64,000 nucleotides of DNA from Arachis hypogaea. Its lineage: Eukaryota > Streptophyta > Magnoliopsida > Fabales > Fabaceae. The position numbers and the translations under genes are program-made. Positions 33,249 to 44,114 of the stretch are shown here, one piece after another. The notes under the pieces are model-generated. The model did no database searches, was not told the origin of the DNA, and saw only the letters and a list, made by a program, of their open reading frames with translations. The stretch is taken from the NCBI RefSeq assembly GCF_003086295.3, contig NC_092053.1, forward strand, positions 83,141,671 through 83,205,670, read 5' to 3'. Within the stretch, counting starts at the first letter, position 1, and each line of letters starts with the position of its first letter.

Positions 33249-36200
33249 ATGGTTCTAAGTGGAAATGAACAGTCCAGGAGGACTCTGGGGTCATATGCTA
33301 ACCCCTCTACTGCTTCATATGGGAGTAGTATCTGCATACCCTCCATTGGAGACAGTAGCTTCGAGTTGAATCCTCAGCTCATTATCATGGTGCAGCAAAG
33401 TTGCCAGTATTCCGGTCTTCCACAGGAAGAACCTATAGAGTTTCTGGCACAATTTTTACAAATTGCTGACACAGTACATGATAAGGAAATAGATCAGGAT
33501 GTCTACAGACTATTACTGTTTCCGTTTGCTGTAAAAGATCAAGCTAAGAGGTGGTTAAATAACCAACCTAAGGCCAGCATAAGAACATGGAAACAGCTGA
33601 CAGAAAAATTCCTGAGTCAATACTTTCCCCCAAAACAGATGACACAGCTAAGGCTGGACATCCAAGGCTTTAAACAAGGAGATAATAAATCTCTTTATGA
33701 TGCCTGGGAGAGATACAGAGAGATGCTACGAAAATGCCCCTCTGAAATGTTTTCAGAGTGGGTTCAGTTAGACGTCTTCTATTATGGGCTTGCAGAAGGA
33801 GCTTAGATGTCTCTAGATTACTCAGCTGGTGGATCTATCCACATGAGAAAGACAATTGAAGAAGCTCAAGAGCTCATTGATACAGTTCCCAGGAATCAGC
33901 ATCTGTACCTAAGCAGTGACCCTTCCATGAAAGAAGAGGTTAAAACAGTAGCTGCTGAACTCAGCCCTGTAAAATAAGCTGCTGAATTCAATCAGCAATT
34001 GGACTTTCTAACAAAGCAGTTAGCCGAATTCAAGGATAAACTACAAGAGACAAGGATGGCTAATATAAATATGGAAGAACAATTGAAGCAAACAAAGCAG
34101 CAGCTGTCAAGACAAATAACAGAAGAATGCCAAGCAGTTCAATTAAGAAGTGGGAAAATATTAAATACCCCACCTCAAGGCAGCAAAGAGTTAAGGAATG
34201 AGCAAACCACCCAAAATTCACCTGAGGACAGTAAGAGCCCAGGGAAAAGTAATTCTGGCGTTAAAACGCCAGCAATCTGGTGGAAGGCTGGCGCTGAACG
34301 CCCAGATCAAACACACACAAGTGCTGATGACAACCCCTCTAAAAAGGCTTCTTCAACCACTTCTGTAGGCAATAAACCTACAGCAACTAAGGTTGAGGAA
34401 TATAAAGCCAAGATACCTTATCCTCAAAAACTCCGGAAAGAGGAACAGGATAAGCAATTTGCTCGCTTTGTAGATTATCTCAGGACTCTTGAAATAAAGA
34501 TTCCATTTGCAGAGGCACTTGAGCAAATACCTTCTTATGCCAAGTTCATGAAAGAGATCTTGAGTCATAAAAAGGATTGGAGAGAAACAGAAAGAGTTCT
34601 CCTCACTGAAGAATGCAGTGCAGTCATTCTGAAAAGCTTTTCTGAAAAGCTTAAAGACCCTGGGAGTTTTCTGATACCATGCATATTAGAAGGTAACTGC
34701 ACCAAGACAGCTTTGTGCGATCTTGGGGCAAGCATCAACCTAATACCTGCATCCACTATCAGAAAGCTTGGCTTAACTGAAGAAGTTAAACCAACCAGGA
34801 TATGTATCCAACTTGCTGATGGCTCCATTAAATACCCATCAGGCGTGATTGAAGATATGATTGTCAGAGTTGGGCCATTCGCCTTTTCCACTGACTTTGT
34901 AGTGCTGGAAATGGAGGAGCACAAGAGTGCTACTCTCATTCTAGGAAGACCCTTCCTAGCAACTGGACGAACCCTCATTGATGTCCAACAAGGGGAAATA
35001 ACCCTGAGAGTCAATGATGATGAGTTTAAGTTGAATGCGGTCAAAGCCATGCAGCATCCAGACACATCAAAAGACTGCATGAAAGTTGATCTTATTGACT
35101 CTTTGGTAGAAGAGATCAACATGGCTGAGAGTCTCGAATCAAAGTTGGAGGACATCTTTAAAGATGTTCAGCCTGATTTGGAGGATTCAGAGGAGATTAA
35201 AGAGCCTCTGAAATTTCCTCTGGAAGAGGAAAAACCTCCTAAACCTGAGCTCAAACCATTACCACCATCCCTGAAATATGTATTTCTGGGAGAAGGTGAC
35301 ACTTTTCCAGTGATCATAAGCTCTACTTTAAATCCACAGGAAGAGGAAGCACTTATTCAAGTGCTAAGGACACACAAGACAGCTCTTGGGTGGTCCATAG
35401 GTGACCTTAAGGGCATAAGCTCAGCTAGATGCATGCACAAAATTTTATATGAGGATAATGCTAAACCAGTGGTTCAACCACAGAGGCGGCTAAATCCAGC
35501 CATGAAGGAAGTGGTGCAGAAAGAGGTCACCAAATTACTAGAGGCTGGGATTATTTATCCTATTTCGGATAGCCCCTGGGTGAGCCCTGTCCAAGTCGTC
35601 CCAAAAAAGGGAGGCATGATAGTGATTCACAATGAAAAAAATGAACTGGTTCCTACAAGAATAGTTACAGGGTGGCGAATGTGTATTGACTACAGAAGGC
35701 TCAATACAGCCACCAGAAAGGATCATTTCCCTTTACCATTCAAAGACCAGATGCTAGAAAGACTGGCAGGTCATGATTACTACTGCTTTTTGGATGGCTA
35801 CTCAGGCTATAACCAGATCACAGTGGATCCCCAGGATCAAGAGAAAACAGCATTCACATGTCCATCTGGAGTGTTTGCTTATAGAAGGATGCCATTTGGG
35901 CTGTGTAATGCGCCTGCAACCTTCCAGAGATGCATGCTTTCTATTTTCTCTGATATGGTGGAAAAATTTCTGGAAGTCTTCATGGATGACTTCTCAGTAT
36001 ATGGAGACTCATTCAGCTCCTGTCTTGATCACCTGAAACTTGTTCTGAAGAGATGCCAAGAGACCAACCTAGTTTTAAACTGGGAAAAATGTCACTTCAT
36101 GGTGACTGAAGGGATTGTCCTTGGGCATAAAATCTTAAACAAGGGAATAGAGGTGGATCAAGCAAAAATAGAGGTAATTGAAAAATTACCACCACCTGCC

Positions 36201-38135
36201 AATGTTAAGGCAATCAGAAGCTTTCTGGGGCATGTAGGATTCTATAGGAGGTTTATAAAGGATTTTTCAAAAATCGCAAAACCTCTGAGTAATCTGCTAG
36301 CTGTTGACACGCCATTTGTGTTTGACACAGAGTGTCTGCAGGCGTTTGAAACGCTGAAAGCTAAGCTGGTCACAGCACCAGTTATTTCTGCACCAGACTG
36401 GACATTACCATTTGAGCTAATGTGTGATGCTAGTGATCACGCCATTGGTGCAGTATTGGGACAGAGGCATGACAAGCTTCTGCATGTCATTTATTATGCT
36501 AGTCGTGTTTTAAATGATGCCCAGAAAAATTACACAACCACAGAAAAAGAATTACTTGCAGTGGTTTATGCCATTGACAAGTTCAGATCATACTTAGTAG
36601 GATCAAAAGTGATTGTGTATACTGACCATGCTGCTCTTAAATATCTACTCACAAAGCAGGATTCAAAACCCAGGCTCATCAGATGGGTGTTGCTTCTGCA
36701 AGAGTTTGATATAGAAATAAGAGACAGAAAAGAGACAGAGAACCAAGTGGCTGATCATCTGTCCCGGATAGAGCCAGTAGAAGGGACGTCCCTCCCCTCT
36801 CTTGAGATCTCTGAGACCTTTCCGGATGAGCATTTATTTGCCATTCAGGAAGCACCATGGTTTGCCGATATTGCAAACTATAAAGCTGCAAGGTTCATAC
36901 CCAAAGAGTACAACAGGCAACAAAATAAAAAGTTAATCACTGATGCAAAGTACTACTTGTGGGATGAACCCTATCTCTTTAAGAGATATGCAGACGGAAT
37001 AATCCGTAGGTGTGTCCCTAGAGAAGAAGCATAGAGGATCCTATGGCATTGCCATGGATCTCAATATGGAGGCCATTTCGGAGGTGAGCGAACAGCCACC
37101 AAGGTCCTCCAATGTGGCTTCTATTGGCCCACACTCTATAAAGATTCCCGAGAGTTTGTACATAACTTTGACAGTTGCCAAAGAGCTGGTAATCTGCCTC
37201 ATGGTTACGCCATGCCTCAACAAGGAATCTTGGAGATTGAGTTGTTGGACGTATGGGGAATTGACTTCATGGGACCTTTCCCACCATCATTCTCAAACAC
37301 TTATATTCTGGTGGCAGTTGACTATGTATCAAAATGGGTTGAGGCCATTGCCACACCCACCAATGATACTAAAACAGTGCTGAAGTTCCTCCAGAAATAT
37401 ATCTTCAGCAGGTTTGGGGTCCCTAGAGTACTAATCAGTGATGGGGGCACTCACTTCTGCAACAAACAGCTTTACTCTGCCATGGTCCGGTATGGGATTC
37501 GCCACAAGGTGGCGACTCCATATCATCCACAGACTAATGGACAAGCTGAAGTCTCTAACAGAGAGCTAAAAAGAATCCTAGAACGGACTGTAAATACCCG
37601 TAGAAAGGATTGGGCAAGAAGCTTGAATGATGCTCTGTGGGCATACAGAACAGCATTCAAGACTCCTATAGGGACCACTCCATACCAACTGGTCTATGGT
37701 AAGGCATGTCACCTGCCCGTGGAACTGGAACATAAAGCTTACTGGGCAACCAGATTCCTGAACTTTGATGCCAGATTAGCTGGAGAAAAAAGATTGCTCC
37801 AGCTAAATGAGCTAGAGGAATTCAGATTCACTGCTTTCGAAAATGCCAAGCTTTATAAAGAAAAATAAAAAAAGTGGCATGACAGAAAGCTGTCATCTAG
37901 AATCTTTGAACCAGGGCAAAAGGTTCTGCTGTTCAACTCTAGGCTCAGGCTATTCCCCAGGAAACTGAAGTCCCGGTGGAGGGGACCATATGTGATTACA
38001 AGTGTATCACCATATGGTTATGTGGAGCTTCAAGATATTGATTCTGATAAGAAGTTCATTGTCAATGGACAGAGAATCAAGCACTATCTTGAAGGCAATG
38101 TTGAGCAAGAGTGTTCAAGGCTGAAGCTAGACTAA
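33249..38135 (+). pseudogene. gag-pol polyprotein of element C, four in-frame stops
   Basis: One unshifted frame of 1629 codons. Gag core at residues about 70-190 (RWLNNQPKASIRTWKQL, FLSQYFPPKQ), without a zinc knuckle. Protease near 490 (ALCDLGASINLIP). RT about 760-990 with FLDGYSGYNQ, RRMPFGLCNAP and FMDD near 910. RNase H from about 1055 (MCDAS, TTEKELLAVVYA, VYTDHAALKYLL). Integrase from about 1265 with a His/Cys zinc-binding region, then the core with D near 1339 (WGIDFMGPF), D at 1398 (SDGG) and E at 1434 (GQAEVSN). No chromodomain is seen. Stops: TAG 33804-33806, TAA 33975-33977, TAG 37032-37034 and TAA 37866-37868. All visible catalytic residues remain. Confidence 0.93.
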
Positions 38136-39179
38136 AAGCTCAGCAAGGTCCAGCTAAAGACAATAAAGAAGCGCTTGCTGGGAGGCAGCCCAACCATGGG
38201 GCATCAATCCTCTAAGCATTTTGCCCTATTTTTATTTCTATTTGTTTGTATAAAGTTCACTGATCCTAAGGTAAAGAGTCAATTGTATAAGTTCACAGGG
38301 TTACAGAAGGATTCTGCACACAAAACAGAGAAAAAGAGCTCACTGGCAAGAAAACGCTAGTAAAAGTCTGTTTTGGGCGTTCAACGCCCAACATAAGCAT
38401 CCACTGGGCGTTGAACGCCAGTAAGGATAGCAATCTGGGCGTTAAACACCAGAAAGGGGCATCTTCTGAGCGTTGAACGCCAGAAAGAAGCTCCTTCTGG
38501 GCGTTCAACGCCAGATTTACAGCGTCCTGGGCGTTCAGAAAAATGCCCAGTGACAAAGGAGTTCCTGGCGTTCAACGCCAGAAAGAGGCAGCAGCTGGGC
38601 GTTGAACGCCCAGGAGAGGTAGCATTTGAGCGTTGAACGCCCAAAACATGCAGCGTTTGGGCGTTCAAACGCCAGGATGGTGGGGAGGAGGTAAATTCAA
38701 TTTTCCTTCATATTTTTCATTTTAATCTTAATTTTCATGCGTCAATTCATGATTTCTTGCATAAACATGTTAAGAACCCTGATTTCTAAAATCCCTAATT
38801 TCTAAAAACCCTACCTTAAAAATATCAAATGTATCTTAATCCATAAGCACAAACCCTCTTTTTCAAATTCAATCCAACTCTTTTTCAAAATTTTCAAAAC
38901 AAATCTATTTTTTTTCAACTAATATCTTTTTCAAATCTCCACATTATCTTTTTCAAAATCTAGACTTATCTTTTTCAAAAATTTTTCATTTCTTTTCAAT
39001 TTCAAACTACATCCTCTCTTATCATATCTTCTATCTTATCTTTTTCAAATCAATCTTTTTATCATATCTTTTCAAAAATTTTCGAACCCACCCCCCTCCC
39101 CTTATATATGGGTTCGGTCTCCCCCCCTTCCATCAACAATTGCACCTAGCTCTCCTTCTATCCCTCTCCTTTCTTTTCC
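38136..39179 (+). other. Noncoding region between pol and ORF2, element C
   Basis: It begins with GCGCTTGCTGGGAGGCAGCCC (about 38171), like the block after coding regions in H and B. Then come the palindrome array and AT-rich TTTTTCAAA repeats (about 38880-39110). A pyrimidine-rich tract (about 39115-39180) directly precedes the hairpin module and could belong to a 3' splice site, with an AG in the hairpin loop. Confidence 0.55.
38374..38675. repeat. 31-bp-spaced palindrome array of element C
   Basis: About ten units of CTGGGCGTTNAACGCCAG with start points near 38374, 38404, 38435, 38466, 38497, 38527, 38565, 38595, 38626 and 38658, a spacing of 30-32 bp except for one of 38. The spacers differ; the palindromic core is kept. 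The same core occurs in both LTRs of C and in element E. Confidence 0.88.
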
Positions 39180-39215
39180 TTTGCTTGAGGACAAGCAAAC
39201 CTCTAAGTTTGGTGT
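39180..39215 (+). other. Hairpin module upstream of ORF2, element C
   Basis: TTTGCTTG-AGGA-CAAGCAAA is a perfect 8-bp stem (39180-39199). Four bases later comes AAGTTTGGTGTG. ORF2 starts 24 bases further on. It is a near copy of the module in front of the 3' LTR at 41411. Confidence 0.75.
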
Positions 39216-39238
39216 GTTTATCCGTGATCACTAAGAGC

Positions 39239-40372
39239 ATGGCTCCTAAGGGAAAACAACACACTTCAAGAGGCAAGAAAGAGAGCGTTCCAAAACCACT
39301 TTGGAATCAAGGGAAGTTCTTATCTAAAGAACATACAGACCATTATTACAAAATAATGGGTCTAAGATCAGTGATCCCGGAAGTTAGATTCGATCTGAAA
39401 GAAGACGAATATCCAGAGATCCAGGAGCAAATTCGAATCAGGAACTGGGAGGTCCTAGCTAATCCTGAGACAAAAGTGGGAAGGAACATGGTCCAGGAGT
39501 TCTATGCTAATATGTGGCAGACAGACAAGCAAAAACTATCTGGAACTGCTTTCTATGAATATCGGACCATGGTCAGAGGAAAGATTGTTCATACCATCCC
39601 TGACAAGATCAGAGAGATCTTAAAGCTACCTCATCTGAAAGATGATCCAGACTTTTTCAACAGGAGAATGATGAGAACAGACAAGGGCCTAGATAAGATT
39701 CTAAAGGATATATGTATCCCTGGAGCAAGGTGGACCACTAGCACGAAGGGTATCCCAAATCAACTCAAAAGGGAAGATCTCAAGCCAGTCGCCAGAGGAT
39801 GGCTGGATTTCATTGGGCATTCTCTGTTGCCCACCAGCAACCGTTCTAAAGTCACTGTTAAAAGAGCATTGATGATCCATTGCATCATGATGGGAAAAGA
39901 AGTGGAAGTTCATCAACTGATTTCAACTGAATTCTACAAAATTGCTAATAAAAATTCTAAAGAGGCCAGGTTGGCTTACCCAAGCTTGATTTCTCTGCTC
40001 TGCAAGGACACTGGGGTAAGGATGGGAATAACTGAGTATATCTCAATTGAGAAACCAATCACCAAAGCATCAATAGAAAAAGAACAAGCACAGGATGACC
40101 CCATCAAGAAGAAAACACAGGAATTTCTCCCAAAAATCCCTCAATCTGAATATTGGGAGTATCTTGAAACATCAGTTACCAAGATGCAAGAAGCTATGGA
40201 ACAAATAATAAAGGAACAGGAGGAACAAAGTCAAATTCTTTGCTATTTGATTAAAGAACAGGAAGAGCAAGGGCATGACTTGAGGGAATTAAAGCGCCAG
40301 AAGTTATCTTTTGAAGGACCAAGCACCCCACAGATCCGAGGAACATCCACTTCCCAGAACAAAGGTTGTTAA
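39239..40372 (+). CDS. ORF2 of element C (plant transposon-protein family)
   Basis: Intact frame of 377 residues, starting MAPKGKQHTSRGKKES, a basic N-terminus. I prefer ATG 39239 to an upstream in-frame ATG at 39140 because the upstream part is only translated pyrimidine tract and includes the hairpin module. The central region (about residues 40-260) holds FYANMW, GIPNQL and DLKPVARGWLDFIGHSLLPTS, shared with ORF2 of element I. The C-terminal third is rich in Glu and Gln (EQEEQSQ repeated) and probably forms a coiled coil. No membrane span is visible, so an envelope role is not supported. Function unknown; probably expressed from a spliced message. Confidence 0.82.
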   Translation: MAPKGKQHTSRGKKESVPKPLWNQGKFLSKEHTDHYYKIMGLRSVIPEVRFDLKEDEYPEIQEQIRIRNWEVLANPETKVGRNMVQEFYANMWQTDKQKLSGTAFYEYRTMVRGKIVHTIPDKIREILKLPHLKDDPDFFNRRMMRTDKGLDKILKDICIPGARWTTSTKGIPNQLKREDLKPVARGWLDFIGHSLLPTSNRSKVTVKRALMIHCIMMGKEVEVHQLISTEFYKIANKNSKEARLAYPSLISLLCKDTGVRMGITEYISIEKPITKASIEKEQAQDDPIKKKTQEFLPKIPQSEYWEYLETSVTKMQEAMEQIIKEQEEQSQILCYLIKEQEEQGHDLRELKRQKLSFEGPSTPQIRGTSTSQNKGC

Positions 40373-41410
40373 ATTCCAATTTCTGCTTTAACTCTGTGAT
40401 AGTTGTCGTTATAGGAGTTTACCTTAGGAGTCATATAGTAGTAATTAGTGTCTATTTTGATTTTATCTCCAATTAAGTTGTAGTCTATTTTTCTCATCAT
40501 CAGCAAACATGAGTAAAATAGCAGATCTTTTGAGTAAGAGGCAATAAAATTCGAGTTTTAATAAGAAAAATTCTAATCAGTAACATGTGGTGGCAATGCT
40601 TTCTTTCTTCTGAATGAATGCTTGAACAGTGCATATATCTTTTGAATTTGTTGTTTAAGACCGTTAGATATGTTGGCTCTTAAAAGAATGATGAACATGA
40701 GACATGTTATTGATAATCTGAAAATCACAAAAATGATTCTTGAAGCAAGAAAAAGCAGCAAAGAACAAAGCTTGCAAAAAAAATAGAGAGAAAAAGAAAA
40801 GCAAGCAGAAAAAGCCAAAAGCTCTTAAAACCAAAAGGCAAGGGTAAATAAAAAGGATCCCAAGGCTTTGAGCATCAGTGGATAGGAGGGCCTAAAGGAA
40901 TAAAATCCTGGCCTAAGCGGCTAAACCAGGCTGTCCCTATCCATGTGCTTGTGGCGTGAAGGTGTCAAGTGAAAACTTGAGACTGAGCGGTTAAAGTCAA
41001 GGTCCAAAGCAAAAAGAAGAGTGTGCTTAAGAACCCTGGACACCTCTAATTGGGGACTTTAGCAAAGCTGAGTCACAATCTAAAAGGGTTCACCCAATTA
41101 CGTGTCTGTGGCATTTAAGTATCCAGTGGTAATACTGGAAAACAAAGTGCTTTGGGCCACGGCCAAGACTCATAAAGTAGCTGTGTTCAAGAATCATCAT
41201 ACTGAAATAGGAGAATCAATAACACTATCTGAATTCTAAGATCCTATAGATGCCAATCACTCTGAGCTTCAATGGATAAAGTGAGATGCCAAAACTGTTC
41301 GGAAGCAAAAAGCTACTAGCCCCGCTCATCTAATTAGAATATGAGCTTCACTAAAAAACTCTGAGATATTATTGCTTCTTGACTTATTAGTCTTCTATTT
41401 TATTTGTCTA
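40373..41410 (+). other. Conserved 3' noncoding block of element C
   Basis: No coding frame is supported. The part from about 40850 to 41390 is closely matched, reversed, by about 46790-47270 of element E. Shared words include GGATAGGAGGGCCTAAAGG, CTAAGCGGCTAAACCA and GAGCGGTTAAAGTCAAGG. Conservation of noncoding sequence between two otherwise diverged elements suggests a functional RNA or cis signal. Confidence 0.6.
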
Positions 41411-41448
41411 GTTGCTTGAGGACATGCAACAGTTCAAGTTTGGTGTTG
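41411..41448 (+). other. Hairpin module before 3' LTR, element C
   Basis: GTTGCTTG-AGGA-CATGCAAC pairs with one mismatch (41411-41430), followed by AAGTTTGGTGTTG abutting the LTR at 41449. The position is that of the polypurine tract, although the motif also contains a T run. Confidence 0.72.
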
Positions 41449-42985
41449 TGATGAGCGGATATTTTATACGCTTTTTGGGGTTAATTTCATATAGATTTTA
41501 GTATGTTTTAGTTGGTTTTCATTTCATTTTCATTAGTTTCTAGGCAAATTCCACATTTCTAGACTTTACTATGAGTTTGTGTGTTTTGCTGTAATTTCAG
41601 GTATTTTCTGGCTGAAATTGAGGATGCTGAGCAAAAATCTGATTCAGGCTGAAAAAGGACTGTTGATGCTGTTTGATTCTAACCTCCCTGCACTCAAAAT
41701 GGATTTTCTGGAGCTATAGAACTCCAAATGGCATTCTTCCAATTGCGTTGGAAAGTAGACATCCGGGGCTTTCTAGCAATATATAATAGTCCATACTTTT
41801 CTCAAGGATAGATGACGTAAACTGGCGTTCAACGCCAGCTCTCTGCCCAATTCTGGCGTCCAACGCCAGAAACACGTTGCAAGTTGGACTTCAACGCCAG
41901 AAAAGGATCCAAAGCTGGCGTTGAATGCCCAAAACAGCCCGAGGCACGTGAAAGCTTTAGTCTCAGCCCGAGAACACACCAAGTGGGCCCCAGAATTGGA
42001 TTTCTGCACTATCTGTTATAGTTTACTCATTTTCTGTAAACCTAGGTTACTAGTTTAGTATTTAAACAACTTTTAGAGATTTATTTTGTATCTCATGACA
42101 TTTTAGATAAAAAATTTGTACTCTTTGATGGCATGAGTCTCTAAAGTCCATTGTTGGGGGTGAGGAGCTCTGCTGTGTCTCGATGAATTAATGCAAGTAT
42201 TTCTGTTTTCCGTTCAAACATGCGTGTTCCTATCTAAGATATCCATTCACGCCTAACTATGGAGAAGGTGATGATCAGTGACACTCATCACCTTCCTCAA
42301 TCCATGAACGTGTGTCTGACAATCACCTCCGTTCTACATCAGATTGAATGAATATCTCTTAGATTCCTTAATCAGAATCTCCGTGGTATAAGCTAGATTG
42401 ATGGCGGCATTCATGAGAATCTGGAAAGTCTAAACCTTGTCTGTGGTATTCTGAGTAGGATTCTGGGATTGGATGACTGTGAAGAACTTCAAACTCACGA
42501 GTGCTGGGCATAGTGACAGACGCAAAAGGATAGTAAATCCTATTCTGGGACGACTGAGAACCTGCAGATGATTAGCCGTGCGGTGACAGTGCACTTGGAC
42601 CCTTTTCACTGGAAGGATGGATGGTAGCCATTGACAACGGTGATCCACCAACATAGAGCTTTCCGTAGAAGGACGTGCGTGCGTGAATCAGAGGACAGAG
42701 GAAAGCAGAGATTCAGAAGACAAAGCATCTCCAAAACTCCAAAATATTCTCCATTACTGCATAACAAGTAACCTTTAACCCATGCTCTCTTGTTTATTCG
42801 CAATTCAATTGATAAATATAATTGACTTCCTGACTAAGAATTGCAAGATAACCATAGATTGCTTCAAACCAACAATCTCCATGGGATTCGACCCTTACTC
42901 ACGTAAGGTATTACTTGGACGACCCAGTGCACTTGCTGGTTAGTGGTACGAGTTGTGAAAAGTGTGATTCACAATTCGTGCACCA
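41449..42985 (+). repeat. 3' LTR of element C
   Basis: Same length and ends as the 5' LTR. TATA box at 41780-41787; palindromes at 41822-41930. The differences from the 5' LTR are almost all single substitutions. Confidence 0.95.
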
Positions 42986-42990
42986 GAACT

Positions 42991-43966
42991 CCTCAATGAT
43001 TGAATCCATCTCTTGATCAACCTCTTCAAAGTTTTCCACCATGATATGCCTTGGAGGTTGTACACCCTCCTCAACATCAATATCAAGCTTCTTGAAAGAG
43101 CGCTCTATAATGATACATTCCCATGGACTTCCAACATCTCCTAGGTCTTCAACCACTCCTTCCGGCTCAATTGTCTCATCTTCCTCCCCTAGTGGCAATT
43201 CTTTCTTCAACTTATCTTCTTCATCTTGAAGCTCTAAACTCACTCCCTCACTATGCTCCTTGGTTTCTTCTCCACATTTGTCAATGGGAGTGCCTTGGTT
43301 GCTTAGGCTTAGTCGGGAGGAGGCCATATTGCTAACAGCTTCAACTAGGATAACCATCTTGGCTCCTAGCTCTTTAAACTTCTTTTCATCCTCCTCTTGT
43401 CGCCTTAAGAGATGAGATTCAAGGTTTCTCAATTCCAACATGGAGGCTTCATCGGGAGTTGATGGTGGAAGGGAAGGTTCATTGTTTGGGAGGAAAGGTT
43501 CATAATCGGAAGTTGGTTCATCTTGGTGAGGGTATGAAGGTAGTGTATATTGAGGTGGTTCTTGAGAGTAATTGTGTTAGAATGATGGTGGTTCTGTGTA
43601 TGGTTCATATGGCTCATAAGGTGGTTGGTATGGTGGATAAGGATTATGGTAATATGAAGGTGTTTGGTGGTATGGGGCTTGTGAGTATGATGGTTCAAAA
43701 TCATGTTGAGGGGGTGGTTCATAGGCATGTGGTGGTGGTTGTTGACAATTACAATAAGGGTCACCACATCCATTAGATTGATATGCATTAGGATGAGAGT
43801 TATACTCATAAGAAACCGGAGGTTGTTGTTGCCAAGAAGGTTGATCAATCCCTTGAAGCTCCTCCCATCTTTGATCGTTCCATCCTTGATGCATATTGTC
43901 ATTATAGTTCCCATTTTCTACAACATAATTTGAACCAAACTCATAGCCAAAGTGGTGAGAATTCAT
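42991..43966 (-). pseudogene. N-terminal half of the D long ORF
   Basis: On the minus strand it starts MNSHHFGYEFGSN at 43966 and is rich in Pro, Tyr, Gln and Asn, with PPPHAYEPPPQ. An in-frame TAA follows near 43577-43579. The same frame then continues with MLELRNLESHLLRRQEEDEK, probably a coiled coil, and the acidic stretch with DVEEGVQPPRHIMVE. It is cut at 42990 by element C. It is the counterpart of 4177 to about 5000 in B. Confidence 0.75.
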
Positions 43967-44094
43967 AGTAGCAAGAGAAAATAAAACAAATACTAATAAG
44001 AATTAATAAAAACTAACTCCTAAAACAAGAAAAAACTAGCAAAGAAGCATATTAACATATATACAATAGCCAATAACATAACACCATTGCAACT

Positions 44095-44111
44095 CCCCGG
44101 CAACGGCGCCA
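44095..44111 (-). other. Primer binding site of element D, tRNA-Asp type
   Basis: The plus strand reads CCCCGGCAACGGCGCCA, an exact match to the recalled tRNA-Asp 3' end. It lies three bases inside the LTR end at 44115. Confidence 0.9.
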
Positions 44112-44114
44112 TTT

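Larger units (their letters stand above)
30916..42985 (+). mobile_element. Element C: full-length Athila-like (FIDEL-like) retrotransposon
   Basis: 12,070 bp with two LTRs of equal length (1537 bp), PBS, one gag-pol frame, a palindrome array, ORF2, a conserved 3' noncoding block and two hairpin modules. It is flanked by perfect 5-bp duplications gaact (30911-30915 and 42986-42990). It splits the long ORF of element D, so it is younger than D. By eye the LTRs differ at roughly 50-60 sites (about 4 percent). The likeness to the Arachis family FIDEL is from memory and unverified. Confidence 0.93.

Noticed and set aside
34353..35155. Minus-strand frames within the gag-pol region of C
   Set aside because: Shadows of the well-supported plus-strand protease and linker coding region.
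39140..39238. In-frame upstream extension of ORF2 that looks like a hydrophobic signal peptide
   Set aside because: The hydrophobic residues are encoded by the pyrimidine tract before the hairpin module, which is more simply explained as splice-site or leader sequence; ORF2 itself begins with the basic MAPKGK start.
43429..43914. Minus-strand frame rich in His, Asn, Met and Ile
   Set aside because: It is a shifted frame of the Pro/Tyr/Gln-rich part of the D long ORF, whose own frame is conserved in element B.
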